Part shown: in pieces, positions 19,801-28,906 of the stretch
Position numbering within the stretch: the first letter of the stretch is position 1
Layout of the letters: every line of letters starts with the position of its first letter
Origin: Lachnospiraceae bacterium
Lineage (GTDB): Bacteria; Bacillota; Clostridia; Lachnospirales; Lachnospiraceae
Reading direction: 5' to 3'
Assembly: GCA_015057325.1 (NCBI GenBank)
Contig: SVEQ01000009.1
Coordinates: 52,096 to 116,095 of the forward strand
DNA: 64,000 nucleotides
Notes under the pieces: generated by a model
The model's input: the letters and a program-made list of their open reading frames with translations, nothing else
Told to the model about the DNA's origin: nothing
Databases searched by the model: none
Made by a program: the position numbers and the translations under genes

Positions 19801-21078
19801 TCCCATATTATTGGTATAGGTTGCAATCCAAAGATTACCGTTTTTGTCTTTCTCTAAGCATCTGATTCGAGTCTTACCAATATGCTTTGTAAGATCATTT
19901 TCTATTTTCTTTCTCTTCTCGTCCAATACGAAGAGTCCGTTATCTGTTCCAACATATAATTTGTCGTTGTATAAACATGTAGCATTGACCGTCTCATCAA
20001 CAATCCCTGCCTCTTCGGTTAAGTTCTGGAAGTTGTTAACAACGACCTTCATAACTCCCTGTCTTGAGGAAGCAAACCACAAGTTACCCTGATAATCGGC
20101 AGTCATCATATCGATTGAATTGTTCATCGGTACATTCTCAAGCACATGGAACGCATCAAACTCATCAATATATCCTGCTATATTCTCCGATGTAATCCAT
20201 ATTCTGTCGCAGGCATAGGTAATCCAGTAAATGTTACTTGCCGGCGCTACGGGTATCTTTTTCATGCGTCTTGAGTGATATCCAAACTTGCCATAATAGA
20301 TGTAATTGGATTCCGTTCCTAAGTACACACTTCCCGGATCATGCGGATCAGCAAACAGAGTAGTCACCTTCTCAATTCCCAAATCCTCACTCTTATAAAA
20401 TGATGAAACCGTTCCGTCTACAATGCTAAACACATCACCGTTCTTCGTGTTGCCGTATATCACACCGTTGCTGTCAGAAACCAGCCTTAAAACCACTTCA
20501 CCATTTAATCTCTCATCATCAAGCGTGCAAAGATTGTCAGACGCATCAACATAAGAAACTCCGTTGGTAGAACCTATAAAAATACATCCCTTGCCATCTT
20601 CTGCGAAAGTTCTGATAGAAGAAGACGGAAGTCCCTCCTTGTAGGTGTAACGAATACTCTTGGCACCGTCTAACACAACAACACCATTGTCATTAGTACC
20701 AACCCACAATCTTTTTTTGCTGTCCTCAAATATTACTCGTCCGCTCGTAAGTCCGTCAGCAGCATCCTGTCTTTCAAACCTTGCCCCATCATAACGAATG
20801 ATTCCACTATATCCGCCAATCCAAATGTAACCGTCGCTGGCAGCAAGAATATAGTTGGCATCGGAAGTCGGCAAACCGTTATTAGCATCATATATATGTG
20901 ACATGTAACCGACGCCTTTGATTTCTCCCTCTACGGCATACCCCCCGCCGATTCGGGTTTCATTCTCCTGTGCTTCTACCTCTTCCGCTTTGACAACATG
21001 CGGATTATAAATGGCACTTGCACAAAGAAATGTCAAGGCAGTTAATAATGCAGCTGATTTGATCAATTTATTAACCAT
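16846..21078 (-). CDS. Beta-propeller hybrid two-component kinase (HTCS-like, no DNA-binding domain)
   Basis: 1410 aa. A signal peptide or anchor (1-31) precedes a long periplasm-type sensor of repeated propeller units (blocks such as NGLPTSDANYI, DGYIWIGG, DGLTSGRVIF), about 14 blades over residues 50-690. A Y_Y_Y-type beta domain follows (about 700-790), then one membrane helix near 805, HisKA (His in ANMSHEIRTPIN), HATPase_c (GTGLGLDIS), a receiver (VLLVDDNPMN, Asp in LLDHMMPGMD) and Hpt (HALKSSARIIG). Such sensors usually read polysaccharide breakdown products in Bacteroidetes; here the chain ends in Hpt rather than an HTH, so the phosphate must pass to another protein, plausibly the adjacent regulator. 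Confidence 0.92.
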   Translation of the reverse strand: MVNKLIKSAALLTALTFLCASAIYNPHVVKAEEVEAQENETRIGGGYAVEGEIKGVGYMSHIYDANNGLPTSDANYILAASDGYIWIGGYSGIIRYDGARFERQDAADGLTSGRVIFEDSKKRLWVGTNDNGVVVLDGAKSIRYTYKEGLPSSSIRTFAEDGKGCIFIGSTNGVSYVDASDNLCTLDDERLNGEVVLRLVSDSNGVIYGNTKNGDVFSIVDGTVSSFYKSEDLGIEKVTTLFADPHDPGSVYLGTESNYIYYGKFGYHSRRMKKIPVAPASNIYWITYACDRIWITSENIAGYIDEFDAFHVLENVPMNNSIDMMTADYQGNLWFASSRQGVMKVVVNNFQNLTEEAGIVDETVNATCLYNDKLYVGTDNGLFVLDEKRKKIENDLTKHIGKTRIRCLEKDKNGNLWIATYTNNMGLICFSKSGEITDFTEKNGLLSDEIRCVKAAKDGSVLAGTNAGLAVIKDGKVVRTVGEADGVDNTVFLTVEEGEDGNIYAGTDGDGLYLIQDNKVLKLGREDGLTSDVILRVKKDETRGVYWIITSNSIEYIKGGTIFNIDTFPYNNNFDLYFDVHDNIWILSSYGVYAVSAKSMLDNNVTDYRLYSVANGLAGAPTANAYSEMTGDGDLYISTRAAACMVNVNHFFEQSSNIKVGIGSLTCNDEPVTKDESGAYIIPAVEGRIQITPSILNYAMTNPTVKVFLEGTKDPGITALQSNLSSLEYTGLAYGDYVLHVQILDGSTMEVCQDETFNIVKKPKIMELLAVRIILLALLALIVGLIVWRVMTGTVIRRQYEEIRQAKEEAERANSAKTRFLANMSHEIRTPINTIMGMDEMIIREDSTDVPKSYSSTVVNYAMDIRNASESLLGLVNDLLDMSKIESGKMHLVEQEYDVQELLRSIVSMVRVRSEEKKLTFDVIVDETMPTRLYGDAGKIKQIVLNLLTNAIKYTEVGGFSLDVVVESRTEDKCSLKISVKDTGIGVKPEDMDKLFAAYERLEEEKNADIQGTGLGLDISRRFATLMGGELTCESEYGEGSEFIFTFVQKIEDNRPLGKFIEKDNRPKGPYVPQFVAPDAEVLLVDDNPMNLTVIKGLLKPTRIFVTTAESGEECLAKLKYGTFNVVLLDHMMPGMDGVETLERIRETMPDLPVYALTANSTAGEEFYKSKGFNGYIPKPVDSVVLEKAIMRHLPEEIMMKPKAEDVEQEPTELPDDMKWVNKVDDLSVDDGIRNSGGISQYCYSLKMFHDTIDASSEVIENAFDKDDIRLFTVKVHALKSSARIIGAQKLSKLAEELEAAGNGNDLDFIKKNTKKLLDDLRAYKEKLSRIVKDNESDKALIPDEELNDAYAALKEVVPQMDYDAVEMIIEQLKEYNLPQADKDRIDKLESMLKSFNWDGMEELIKEIER

Positions 21079-21095
21079 ACCTTAGTTGCCCCCAA

Positions 21096-23228
21096 TCAAT
21101 AATCCTGATTATTATATTTTTTGAGTATTATTTTAACCTCAGTTAAATTCTCCATAAATACTTCAACACATTTAGGATCGAACTGCGTACCCGCGCCTTC
21201 CTGAATTATGCTGAGTGCTTTATCAAGAGGAAATGCCGGCTTATATACACGTGGTGATGTCAACGCATCAAACACATCTGCAACCGCCATAACACGTGCT
21301 GCCAAAGGTATTACCTCACCGTATAACCCCTCAGGATAACCTTTGCCGTCCCAACGCTCATGGTGGTATGCCGCCATATTCCTTGCTTCTTTAAGATAAT
21401 TCTCACCGGAAACAGTACTTATTGCATTCTCCATAATCTTCTTACCGGCAGTAGTATGAGTCTTCATAATTGCGTATTCCTCTTCAGTTAACTTGCCGGG
21501 TTTATTAAGAACAGCATCCGGAATATTAATCTTACCTACATCATGCAGAGGTGCTGACATTTCGCAATCTGACATATACTTTTCGGTTAATTTGTCAGCA
21601 TAGTAGCCCTTTGCCTTAAGTCCCTCTAATATAATTCTTACATAAGCAGCAGTCTTCTGAATGTGAGCACCCGTATCCGAGTCACGATTCTCGACCATAT
21701 CTGCCATTGTTATAATCAATCCGTTCTGCATCTTGGCGGTAGCATCGGCATAGTGGCGAATATCACGTACATGCTCCGTCATGTCTGCCTCCATTTTGCA
21801 TATAGACTCGTAGAGTTCCTGAACCTCGTCATCTGTGGAAATGTTAAGCGACTTAATTCTCTTAACACTCTTATCAAGTGCAGCCTGTTCACCGTCGCCC
21901 TTAATAAACTCCTTCGCACACTCAGTCATACATTTGATTGGGTATACGATGTAATAGCCTGAAACTGTAAATCCATATCCAAGTATAAGCACAAAGAAGC
22001 CCGAAAATATCAAAAGTGTCTTGATGAAGAAATCTTTTGCATAGCCTGATAAAAGTTCCATAGACACATCCGCACCGGCATAACAAACTGTCTCACCCGA
22101 GGAATTCTTAATCGGGTAATACGCCGTAAGAACCCAACCCGAAATATCGTCAGACTCAATCGGGTCAATCTCTTTTCCTGCAAAAAGTGTCGGTATATAC
22201 TGTTCAAACGCTTCCTCAAACGGTGTCTTTTCACCGGGCTGCATTGCAGGCTCATCCTCCGTATCAAGGTCAAAGACATATGTACAATCCTTTTGATTAA
22301 TCTTAACTACGTATAGGTATTTCACACCCGGAGCATTATCACGAATGTGATACATAAGCTGTTCTGTTTCAAGATATCCTTCTGCCTCTTTGCCTTCTTT
22401 GATATAGTCATCTATACGGTTACCGTCCACGATGGCTGACACGAACTTTGCTGCATTTATTGCATTTTTCTCATATTCCTTTTTGGTGTTGCTATAGTAC
22501 AACTTGATGCTGATTCCCGTAACGACCAACGTAAGACAAATCGCCAATACCGCAAGCATCAAACTTACTCTTCCCTGAACGGAACTCTTGCCACCGTCCT
22601 TATTGGCTTTGCCAAGTTCGTACTTAGTAGGCGGTGTCTGCTTCCAGCCACTGTTCTTAATCGCATGACGTCTTGCGGGCGGTATAATTTTAATCGCAGC
22701 TATTGCAAGGGCTGAAGATATTCCCTTGTCAACGATATTAAGCCCGAAATTAACGATAAGCGTTGCAACAAAGAACATCACACCGTTGCCCGAAGATATA
22801 AGCTTTGCCGCATCATGCACGTCATCAAACTGTGGACCACCGGCAAGCAACCATTGAAAACACATTCCGAGCGCTCCGCTTATAAATGCTACAACTAATA
22901 TGTATATAAGTAATCCTGATTTCTTCTTGGTTAAATGGTGATCGACAAACCATGCGGTAGCCACTGCCACAAGCACGCTGATGATTGAATAGTACAGCGC
23001 ATTGTCGTTGAAAATACTACACAAGAGATTCGATAACACTGCAGTAAGTATTCCCGGAAACATACCTGCAACAGCCGATACCGTGATAGTTCCAACCGTA
23101 TCAAGATATATCGGTAAACCAAAATGATATGTAAGAAAAGCCAGAATTGTATTAACAACAATTCCGACCATTATAGATATATTACGATGTATAATATCGC
23201 GATTAGTCTTCTTAGAAATAAGCTTCAT
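21096..23228 (-). CDS. Membrane HD-GYP phosphodiesterase with extracytoplasmic sensor
   Basis: 710 aa from ATG 23226-23228 with GGGGGTG upstream (an in-frame TTG at 23243 overlaps that site). About six hydrophobic helices at 20-190 form a transporter-like module, and another helix pair near 235 and 410 brackets a Cache-type sensor. The HD-GYP domain (about 500-700) shows the HDVGK pair, HHERWDGKGYPEG and the late ADVFDALTS block, so the metal-binding and GYP residues are intact. It should hydrolyse cyclic di-GMP in the cytoplasm. It is the first gene of an operon with the propeller kinase and the response regulator (gaps of 17 and 5 bases), which points to a link between this phosphorelay and c-di-GMP. 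Confidence 0.9.
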   Translation of the reverse strand: MKLISKKTNRDIIHRNISIMVGIVVNTILAFLTYHFGLPIYLDTVGTITVSAVAGMFPGILTAVLSNLLCSIFNDNALYYSIISVLVAVATAWFVDHHLTKKKSGLLIYILVVAFISGALGMCFQWLLAGGPQFDDVHDAAKLISSGNGVMFFVATLIVNFGLNIVDKGISSALAIAAIKIIPPARRHAIKNSGWKQTPPTKYELGKANKDGGKSSVQGRVSLMLAVLAICLTLVVTGISIKLYYSNTKKEYEKNAINAAKFVSAIVDGNRIDDYIKEGKEAEGYLETEQLMYHIRDNAPGVKYLYVVKINQKDCTYVFDLDTEDEPAMQPGEKTPFEEAFEQYIPTLFAGKEIDPIESDDISGWVLTAYYPIKNSSGETVCYAGADVSMELLSGYAKDFFIKTLLIFSGFFVLILGYGFTVSGYYIVYPIKCMTECAKEFIKGDGEQAALDKSVKRIKSLNISTDDEVQELYESICKMEADMTEHVRDIRHYADATAKMQNGLIITMADMVENRDSDTGAHIQKTAAYVRIILEGLKAKGYYADKLTEKYMSDCEMSAPLHDVGKINIPDAVLNKPGKLTEEEYAIMKTHTTAGKKIMENAISTVSGENYLKEARNMAAYHHERWDGKGYPEGLYGEVIPLAARVMAVADVFDALTSPRVYKPAFPLDKALSIIQEGAGTQFDPKCVEVFMENLTEVKIILKKYNNQDY

Positions 23229-23317
23229 TCTGCGCACCCCCAAATGTCCTTAAAGCCCATAAAACATCAAATAATATAGTATCACATTTTACCCGATTTG
23301 TACAGATAAAGGGCAAC

Positions 23318-23346
23318 AAAAAAGGGACCTCAAATTGAGATCCCTA
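23318..23346 (-). terminator. Terminator of the chemoreceptor gene
   Basis: On the minus strand AGGGATCTC pairs with GAGGTCCCT (one G-T pair) over a 5-base loop and is followed by six T. It lies 23 bases after the chemoreceptor stop. Confidence 0.88.
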
Positions 23347-23368
23347 AAGTAGTTATTACGCTAATTGA

Positions 23369-25003
23369 TTACTCAAAGAATGAAACATCGTTCTCCAATT
23401 CTTTTGCGAGATTTAAGAGTTCGCCAGCTGCATCTGACAAGCTGTCAACTGCTGATGACAACTCAATCATTGAAGCTGAAGTTTCCTCTGTAGAAGCTGC
23501 ATTTTCCTCTGATATTGCTGACAATGAACTCATAGCATCAACTACTACGTCCTTAGAAGATATACATACTTCTGTTTCTTTCGAAATCGAATCTACGTTG
23601 TTAACAGTTATGCTGATATTATCAATCAATGATCTTATAGCCATAACAGTTGTCTCTAATACTTCTGTCACCTGGTTTGCAATAGACTGAACCTCTGTTG
23701 CTTTTCTGTCAACTTCATGTGTAACATTAAGAAGATTATTCATCTCCTCCTTAATCTCGTTAGCCGCATCATTAGAATCCGTCGCAAGTTTTCCAATCTC
23801 TGTAGCAACTACCGCAAAACCTCTACCCTGCTCACCTGCTCTTGCTGCCTCAATAGATGCATTAAGCGCAAGCAAGTTGGTCTGACTTGCAATACCGTTA
23901 ATAAGTTCAACCTTACTGTTAACCGTATCAACCGCAGCAGCAGTTTCATTAACAGAACTAACAATGTCTGCAATATTTTGTGACATTATATTGAAGTTGT
24001 TCTCTAATTCGATAAGAGCATTCTCAGACTCTTTACTGTTGTCGTTCATCTCTTTTGCTGTATCGTTAAGAGTATCTGTAGTGTTAGATACAACGCCGAC
24101 AGCATTATCAATGTTTGCTACATTATCAACTGCAGATTGAACACGTTCTGCCTGTTCTACTGCGCCATGTGCGATATCCTCTACAGCTGTTGAAACTGTA
24201 TCCGCAGTTTCTGCGATTTGCTTTGATGTGTCATCTAAGTTAGTTGATGACTGCTGTAAAGTCTTACTTGTATCTTTGATATGGCTTATTACATCATTCA
24301 ATACTGCAACCAAACTGTTGGTTGAGTTAAGTGCCTTACCAATTTCATCCTGTCTGTATAAATGCTTCTCGGCCGGGATAAATCTACCATTGGCAAGATT
24401 GTCAATACTGCTATTAAGTGTCTTAACCGCATCCGCCATATTTGAAGCAAGTCTATACACGAATGTAATAATAACAAGGTTAAACGCCGTTCCTATAAGA
24501 ATCATTATTAAAACAGAGCGTGAAATCTGCTTATTAACTGATTCTCTTGACACTCCGGTAAATGCCATTGATACAACTTCACCGGTTTCATCCTTAACAG
24601 GCACATACGCAACAAAGTAAGCCTTGCCTGCAACCTGAGTGTTATTGGAAGTAAATGTCTGCTTATTCTTGATAACCGCTTCTATTACCGTATCAGCAGC
24701 CTGGGTACCGATAACCGACGCACCCAATGATGAGTTCTTTCTGGTGTCTCCGTCAAACCATGTGAAATCATATCCCGTATCATTCTTCAACGTGGTTTCA
24801 ATCTCGTTATCACCGGCTTCTCTTGAAGTAACATTCATACCGATATCTTTGTATGTATAAGCAGAAGACAAAAGACCTTTAAGAATCTCGTCCTCCATAC
24901 CGTTCTTCATAAAAATAATACCGGTAATCAGTACTACAACTCCAACAATTATTGTAGGAATGATTGATAAAAACAAAATTTCCAACTTAACTGATTTCTT
25001 CAT
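23369..25003 (-). CDS. Methyl-accepting chemotaxis protein
   Basis: 544 aa. Helices at about 8-30 and 165-190 bracket a Cache-like ligand domain (around residues 45-155, with the conserved [15 protein letters not shown] segment). HAMP follows, then a long coiled-coil signalling domain with the universal hairpin tip block near [20 protein letters not shown]. The C-terminus lacks a CheR-tether pentapeptide. It is a membrane receptor that would modulate CheA. It is monocistronic with its own terminator. The ligand is unknown. Confidence 0.94.
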   Translation of the reverse strand: MKKSVKLEILFLSIIPTIIVGVVVLITGIIFMKNGMEDEILKGLLSSAYTYKDIGMNVTSREAGDNEIETTLKNDTGYDFTWFDGDTRKNSSLGASVIGTQAADTVIEAVIKNKQTFTSNNTQVAGKAYFVAYVPVKDETGEVVSMAFTGVSRESVNKQISRSVLIMILIGTAFNLVIITFVYRLASNMADAVKTLNSSIDNLANGRFIPAEKHLYRQDEIGKALNSTNSLVAVLNDVISHIKDTSKTLQQSSTNLDDTSKQIAETADTVSTAVEDIAHGAVEQAERVQSAVDNVANIDNAVGVVSNTTDTLNDTAKEMNDNSKESENALIELENNFNIMSQNIADIVSSVNETAAAVDTVNSKVELINGIASQTNLLALNASIEAARAGEQGRGFAVVATEIGKLATDSNDAANEIKEEMNNLLNVTHEVDRKATEVQSIANQVTEVLETTVMAIRSLIDNISITVNNVDSISKETEVCISSKDVVVDAMSSLSAISEENAASTEETSASMIELSSAVDSLSDAAGELLNLAKELENDVSFFE

Positions 25004-25089
25004 AAACTGAGCCCCCTAATCTCTCGTAATTTAGTATATATAATACCACATAGTTTTGAAAATGGAAAGAAAAATCTTCTCCGGACACT

Positions 25090-25686
25090 TTACTCCAATG
25101 AGATTAAAATCGCTCTGCACGGTGCACCGTCAGCCCCTCCAAGATTAATCGGTGCAGCATTAAGAAGATACGCACCTGTAGGCACTTCTCCAAGTCTTAT
25201 TCCCTCAAGCAAAACTATCTGTGCCCCAAGCATTGTTAAATGAACCTCTTTCGGAGAATCCTCAGGACCTACTGTCTGCGACTCATTGCCATAGAGTTCA
25301 AGCTTGGCATCAGCAAACACCTTCGCCGCCTCTAAAGTTACGGTTGCATTGCCTTTGACTAATAACCTCTTAGCCGCCTTCGCGTCACATTTCCTTGCTT
25401 CTTCAAGCATTCTTCTTGCATTCTCTGCGCTAATATCACCCTCGTGCTCAGCAACATATGCATATCCAACAAACTTCTCCAAGGCAACCTCATCTATCTT
25501 CTTGCCATCATCATAGAAATGATAAGGTGCATCCACATGAGTACCGTTATGCGCACACATTTTAAACTCCGTGAGATTACAGACATCGCCTTTGCTTATG
25601 CTCATCATAACATTCCTTTGTGGACTAGGATCTCCAGGAAAAACTTTACAACCAAAAACTTCTTGTGAAATATCGTATACCCTCAT
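25090..25686 (-). CDS. Cyclase-family metal-dependent hydrolase (kynurenine formamidase-like)
   Basis: 198 aa from ATG 25684-25686 with AAAGGGG upstream; an in-frame TTG at 25707 is less likely. The family signature HNGTHVDAPYHF (His-x-Gly-Thr-His-x-Asp) supplies the metal ligands, and the late LLNAAPINLGGADGAP block is also typical. Members hydrolyse N-formylkynurenine or related amides and lactones; the true substrate here is not evident because no tryptophan catabolic genes are nearby. It is cytoplasmic. It lies 25 bases after the AlkZ-related gene. Confidence 0.87.
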   Translation of the reverse strand: MRVYDISQEVFGCKVFPGDPSPQRNVMMSISKGDVCNLTEFKMCAHNGTHVDAPYHFYDDGKKIDEVALEKFVGYAYVAEHEGDISAENARRMLEEARKCDAKAAKRLLVKGNATVTLEAAKVFADAKLELYGNESQTVGPEDSPKEVHLTMLGAQIVLLEGIRLGEVPTGAYLLNAAPINLGGADGAPCRAILISLE

Positions 25687-25711
25687 AATGTAACCCCTTT
25701 CTAACAACCCA

Positions 25712-26479
25712 TCACTCTGATGGTTCCTTGCCGATAATCTTAATTATCTCTTCGCCTGCTGCATCTTCGTACATTTCTTTGACATGATTAAAAATACGTT
25801 GCCAAGATTTGCTAACCGACTCTGAATATGCGCTCGTTACCATATCGTATCCCCATATTTTCTCCGGTGGAAGAGGTATCGAAACAGGCATACCGTATTC
25901 ACTGCCTTTCTTATTCTTTCTACGTCTAAAATCTGATATTACAAGATACATCTTCATCTGAAGATTTGTCATGACACCGGGATAATTCTTCTCTTTTCCT
26001 TTGCCAAATCCCGCTGCCTTTTTGAGGTCGGTAGAAATCAAATCTACGTCCTTCCATATTATCTCGCCATCATCATCCTCATCCATGTAGAAGTCCATTA
26101 TTTTCTTTTCGCGGTACTCAACTTTTCCGTCAGCCCATGCTGCATCAAAATCATAACCGCATCTTCTTGCATTTACAAAATAGGGAAGCCATTCAAGACT
26201 TATAAAACCTGCTTTTTTATCAAAAAACTTGCCGTAAGCAATCTTCTTGTTGCGTGCTACAATCTCACGCCATGCCCACGGATCAACCTCAGGAACTCCC
26301 GACCACCAATAAGAACTCTCTGTCCATTCCTCTACAGAAAAGCCTTCAACTCCGTTGGAAAACAGCGGCAGGAAACCAACCTGCTCGACATACTCTTCAA
26401 GTTCCTCCACAGAGTGAATGCAATCAGGGTCTTCCCAATCTATTCCTTGCATTATCCATTGTCCATCTTCTACAAGCAT
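25712..26479 (-). CDS. AlkZ-related protein, function unknown
   Basis: 255 aa; AAGGAGA precedes the ATG. The Trp-rich pattern (SSYWWSGVPEVDPWAWREI, then YGKFFDKKAGFIS and a YDFDAAW block) matches, from memory, a conserved Clostridia family annotated as AlkZ-related, that is, relatives of winged-helix DNA glycosylases. That would suggest a nucleic-acid role, but the catalytic Gln-rich motif of true AlkZ cannot be confirmed by eye. It is cytoplasmic, with no membrane segment. It lies between a metallophosphatase and the cyclase gene on the same strand. Confidence 0.55.
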   Translation of the reverse strand: MLVEDGQWIMQGIDWEDPDCIHSVEELEEYVEQVGFLPLFSNGVEGFSVEEWTESSYWWSGVPEVDPWAWREIVARNKKIAYGKFFDKKAGFISLEWLPYFVNARRCGYDFDAAWADGKVEYREKKIMDFYMDEDDDGEIIWKDVDLISTDLKKAAGFGKGKEKNYPGVMTNLQMKMYLVISDFRRRKNKKGSEYGMPVSIPLPPEKIWGYDMVTSAYSESVSKSWQRIFNHVKEMYEDAAGEEIIKIIGKEPSE

Positions 26480-26512
26480 ACAAGTTCTCCTTATCGTATA
26501 ATTGCCTAATTA

Positions 26513-27232
26513 CTATGCGTAAAACTCTTCATCCGTCTCAACGCAATACATAGAAAGTCTGCCGCCAAGTTCCTTGCAACCCGGATCAGCTCCGGAATCT
26601 ATGCACATATACCTTTTTCTTTTTAGTATTTTATAAGATCCACCTTCAAGATATACACACGGCACATGACCAACTATCATAAAATGATCAAGATCATTTG
26701 TCGGCATACTATGTATATCTCCCGAACACATATATTCAAACGGATCAGTCTTGTATCCTTCCTCTATTGACTTGGTAACATTTATACTACCATCATCATT
26801 ACGGATTATGTAATCAACATGCAACCCTGAATGCGTTGCGATACACCGCCCATATATCGGACTTACAATCTCGCAATAAAGAGGAAGTTCATCGATAAAA
26901 TTCTTGAAATCATCAATTTCTTCAGAACTCATTCTTTTCAAAGAAGCAAGCATTGCTTTTCCGCCATAGTCCTTTGTAAGCCAAGTTCTTTCCGAAAGAA
27001 TGCCATCCAGATACATAGACGCAAAGAGTTCATGATTTCCTTTTATAATCTCTATATGACCGGGATAATCTTTCATCAGCCTTCTGACCAACCCAAGACA
27101 TTCCATGGGGTTATCTCCCTTATCAATAACATCTCCAAGTATAATTAGTCTATCACTATTAAAATCAATGTATTCCAGCAGTTCCTTGAAGCTTTTCAAG
27201 TCACCATGGATATCACTAATCAAATATTGCAA
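26513..27232 (-). CDS. Calcineurin-like metallophosphoesterase
   Basis: 239 aa. It starts with TTG at 27230-27232; GGAGG lies nine bases upstream, within the 41-base repeat derived from the crcB 3' end. The metal-binding series is complete: SDIHGDLK at the N-terminus, LGDVIDKGDNP near residue 34, GNHELF near 66, a late THSGLH and a VGHVPC block. This resembles the PrpA/Ser-Thr protein phosphatase branch and is cytoplasmic. Its translation signal appears to be borrowed from crcB, so it was probably once co-transcribed with crcB before hipBA entered between them. Confidence 0.9.
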   Translation of the reverse strand: MQYLISDIHGDLKSFKELLEYIDFNSDRLIILGDVIDKGDNPMECLGLVRRLMKDYPGHIEIIKGNHELFASMYLDGILSERTWLTKDYGGKAMLASLKRMSSEEIDDFKNFIDELPLYCEIVSPIYGRCIATHSGLHVDYIIRNDDGSINVTKSIEEGYKTDPFEYMCSGDIHSMPTNDLDHFMIVGHVPCVYLEGGSYKILKRKRYMCIDSGADPGCKELGGRLSMYCVETDEEFYA

Positions 27233-27239
27233 TTTAAAA

Positions 27240-27280
27240 CCTCCGTCAACTCACCCGATTATTACGGACAACTTCTTGCC
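27240..27280. repeat. Duplicated crcB 3' end (copy A)
   Basis: These 41 bases are identical to 29213-29253, which hold the last codons, stop and downstream GGAGG of crcB. Here they are detached from crcB and supply the ribosome binding site of the metallophosphoesterase gene. Confidence 0.9.
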
Positions 27281-27293
27281 CTCTTCTTTTGGT

Positions 27294-27320
27294 GTTGCTC
27301 TTCATATCACACCACCTTCT
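27294..27320. repeat. Duplicated ABC-exporter start region (copy A)
   Basis: 27 bases matching 31383-31409 with one difference. They include the first 12 bases of the ABC exporter gene and its upstream GGTGG. The hipA stop codon and last four codons lie inside this repeat. Confidence 0.88.
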
Positions 27321-28581
27321 TCCGCGCCAAAAGAATCCTTTCCGCAATGTGACCGGCATTTTCAAAACCGACGTCCATCAGTTCTTTCTTTGTTTCTTTT
27401 ATCGCATTTTCAAATCGGTTAAGAACATTATGATAGTTTTTCATGGCAAGTTTTTCTCCAATTCCAACGCTTGCAGCCAACATTTTAAAGCATTCCTCAT
27501 TTATGCTATCTATGTTTCTAACCCCACCAATATTAAATGACATATCATGTGTTGCACTTTCATAAATCACGGTGCTTAGCATATCATATGCCGGTGCAAG
27601 CGAAACTCCTTCCATATGAGGATCGTAGATAAGCGCATAGTTTTTGATATGTGCATCCGTATTACCGAGTGCAAAATTATATACAATCCTGTTCCACAAC
27701 TTAAGTTGATCCTCTAATGGCTTTTTGCTGTTATTTCGAACTGTTTCAAACATTTTCTCAGCGTAGTTCTGTCCGTCCTTTTCATACTTTTCAAAAGAAG
27801 CTATACCCATAGCCTGTGCAAAGTCTTCTTGATGTATTCTATACGGACGTTTCAGATTGCCAACCTTTTCAGATGTTTTATCAACAATCCTGTCATATCT
27901 CTTCGTGGCAAACAAAATCTCTGAATCAATACCTTTTCCAATGTTGATTATAAAACTCTCCGGAATATCAATTCCACATTTACGTGCCGCCATCATGGAC
28001 AACTGCTCATTTGTAACTATCCCATCAAGCCTGATATGGCTTTGTTTCACAATATGTGTGCTAGGTGCAAGTCCGCATGGCAGATACCAACGACCGTTTT
28101 CTTCATCAAAATACAAGCCAACTTTTCCTGACGCGCCCGTCAAAGATAAATGAGTTTTTATCACCATCTCGGTTGACTTGGTAGTTCCTTCAGCTGCCAG
28201 CTCTTCAACTTGTTTAGAAGTTATAGCCTTATAACAAGCTTCCGGTTCCTCATCGGTCTGATCTATCCTTATTGCACCAATACACTCCTTACCTAAGTTG
28301 TATAGAATAGATAAGTAGTCATTTTCATCGAAGTGCATATTAGCTGCAATATTCTTTCTCATAAAGCCTTCCGGAAGTAAGCCTTCAAAAAAAATCTTTG
28401 TCCGTTCAGGTGAAAACGGCTCGTCCTGTATTGGCAAAGATAAAGAAATTGCCTTAGCACCTTTCTTCGTTATGTATTCTTTTGAATACGAAAAACGGGC
28501 ATCATCAGAAAAGTCACCTTCGATTGCACCGACTCTTACCTGTTTTCCGCCCAGTTCAAGATGCACATTATATCGTCTCAT
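27307..28581 (-). CDS. hipA: HipA-type serine/threonine kinase toxin
   Basis: 424 aa. An N-terminal HipA-N1 couple domain (1-110, with FFEGLLPEGFMR) precedes a kinase lobe with an LTGASGK loop near residue 150, the catalytic GNTDAHIKNY block near 310 and an APAYDM block near 335. By homology it phosphorylates an aminoacyl-tRNA synthetase or another translation target to induce dormancy. It overlaps hipB by four bases, the usual antitoxin-first order. The last residues KKVV and the stop are encoded in a repeat copied from the ABC exporter leader, so the native C-terminus may have been altered on insertion. Confidence 0.92.
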   Translation of the reverse strand: MRRYNVHLELGGKQVRVGAIEGDFSDDARFSYSKEYITKKGAKAISLSLPIQDEPFSPERTKIFFEGLLPEGFMRKNIAANMHFDENDYLSILYNLGKECIGAIRIDQTDEEPEACYKAITSKQVEELAAEGTTKSTEMVIKTHLSLTGASGKVGLYFDEENGRWYLPCGLAPSTHIVKQSHIRLDGIVTNEQLSMMAARKCGIDIPESFIINIGKGIDSEILFATKRYDRIVDKTSEKVGNLKRPYRIHQEDFAQAMGIASFEKYEKDGQNYAEKMFETVRNNSKKPLEDQLKLWNRIVYNFALGNTDAHIKNYALIYDPHMEGVSLAPAYDMLSTVIYESATHDMSFNIGGVRNIDSINEECFKMLAASVGIGEKLAMKNYHNVLNRFENAIKETKKELMDVGFENAGHIAERILLARKKVV

Positions 28582-28796
28582 TGTTTTCCCCTCGCTTTTA
28601 CTGAAATATCAAGCCCAAGGGTATTGGCCAAATAAATGGCTTTTCCCAATTCTGCCGTACTCTTACCATTCTCTAAATCCGAAATAAAACTAATACTGAA
28701 TCCCGTAAATTCAGAAATGTAACGCTGAGTATAACCAAGTTCTTTTCTTTGTTTTCTTAAGACTTCACCAAAATCTTTTGAATTATTAATTTTCAT
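28578..28796 (-). CDS. hipB: HipB-like antitoxin, XRE-family DNA-binding protein
   Basis: 72 aa, a single helix-turn-helix (LRKQRKELGYTQRYISEFTG, then FISDLENGKS), as in HipB and Cro/C1-type regulators. It should bind HipA and repress the promoter just upstream, where two palindromes sit 40 bp apart. It overlaps hipA (ATGA), giving coupled translation. The ribosome binding site is a modest GGGGAA. Confidence 0.92.
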   Translation of the reverse strand: MKINNSKDFGEVLRKQRKELGYTQRYISEFTGFSISFISDLENGKSTAELGKAIYLANTLGLDISVKARGKQ

Positions 28797-28816
28797 ACAC
28801 TTTCCCCATTTAAACT

Positions 28817-28876
28817 AAGCCGTTCGGCTTTATTATCCACTTCCATATTATATATTGCGCCGTTCGGCGAAGTCAA
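28817..28876 (-). promoter_or_regulatory. hipBA promoter with two in-phase operators
   Basis: On the minus strand, -35 TTGACT (28871-28876) and -10 TATAAT (28847-28852) are 18 bp apart. A palindrome CGCCGTTCGGCG (28858-28869) fills the spacer. A second, AAGCCGTTCGGCTT (28817-28830), lies downstream of -10. The shared core is GCCGTTCGGC and the centres are exactly 40 bp apart, about four helical turns, so HipB dimers would bind one face and shut the promoter. Confidence 0.82.
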
Positions 28877-28906
28877 GTTCTTTTCTTGACTCTGCCAACA
28901 ATAATT
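28873..28906. repeat. Upstream-leader repeat (copy A)
   Basis: 34 bases matching 31420-31453 with two differences; in that copy they encode the end of a small membrane peptide upstream of the ABC exporter. Here they form the left edge of the hipBA insertion and contribute part of its -35 box. Confidence 0.85.
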
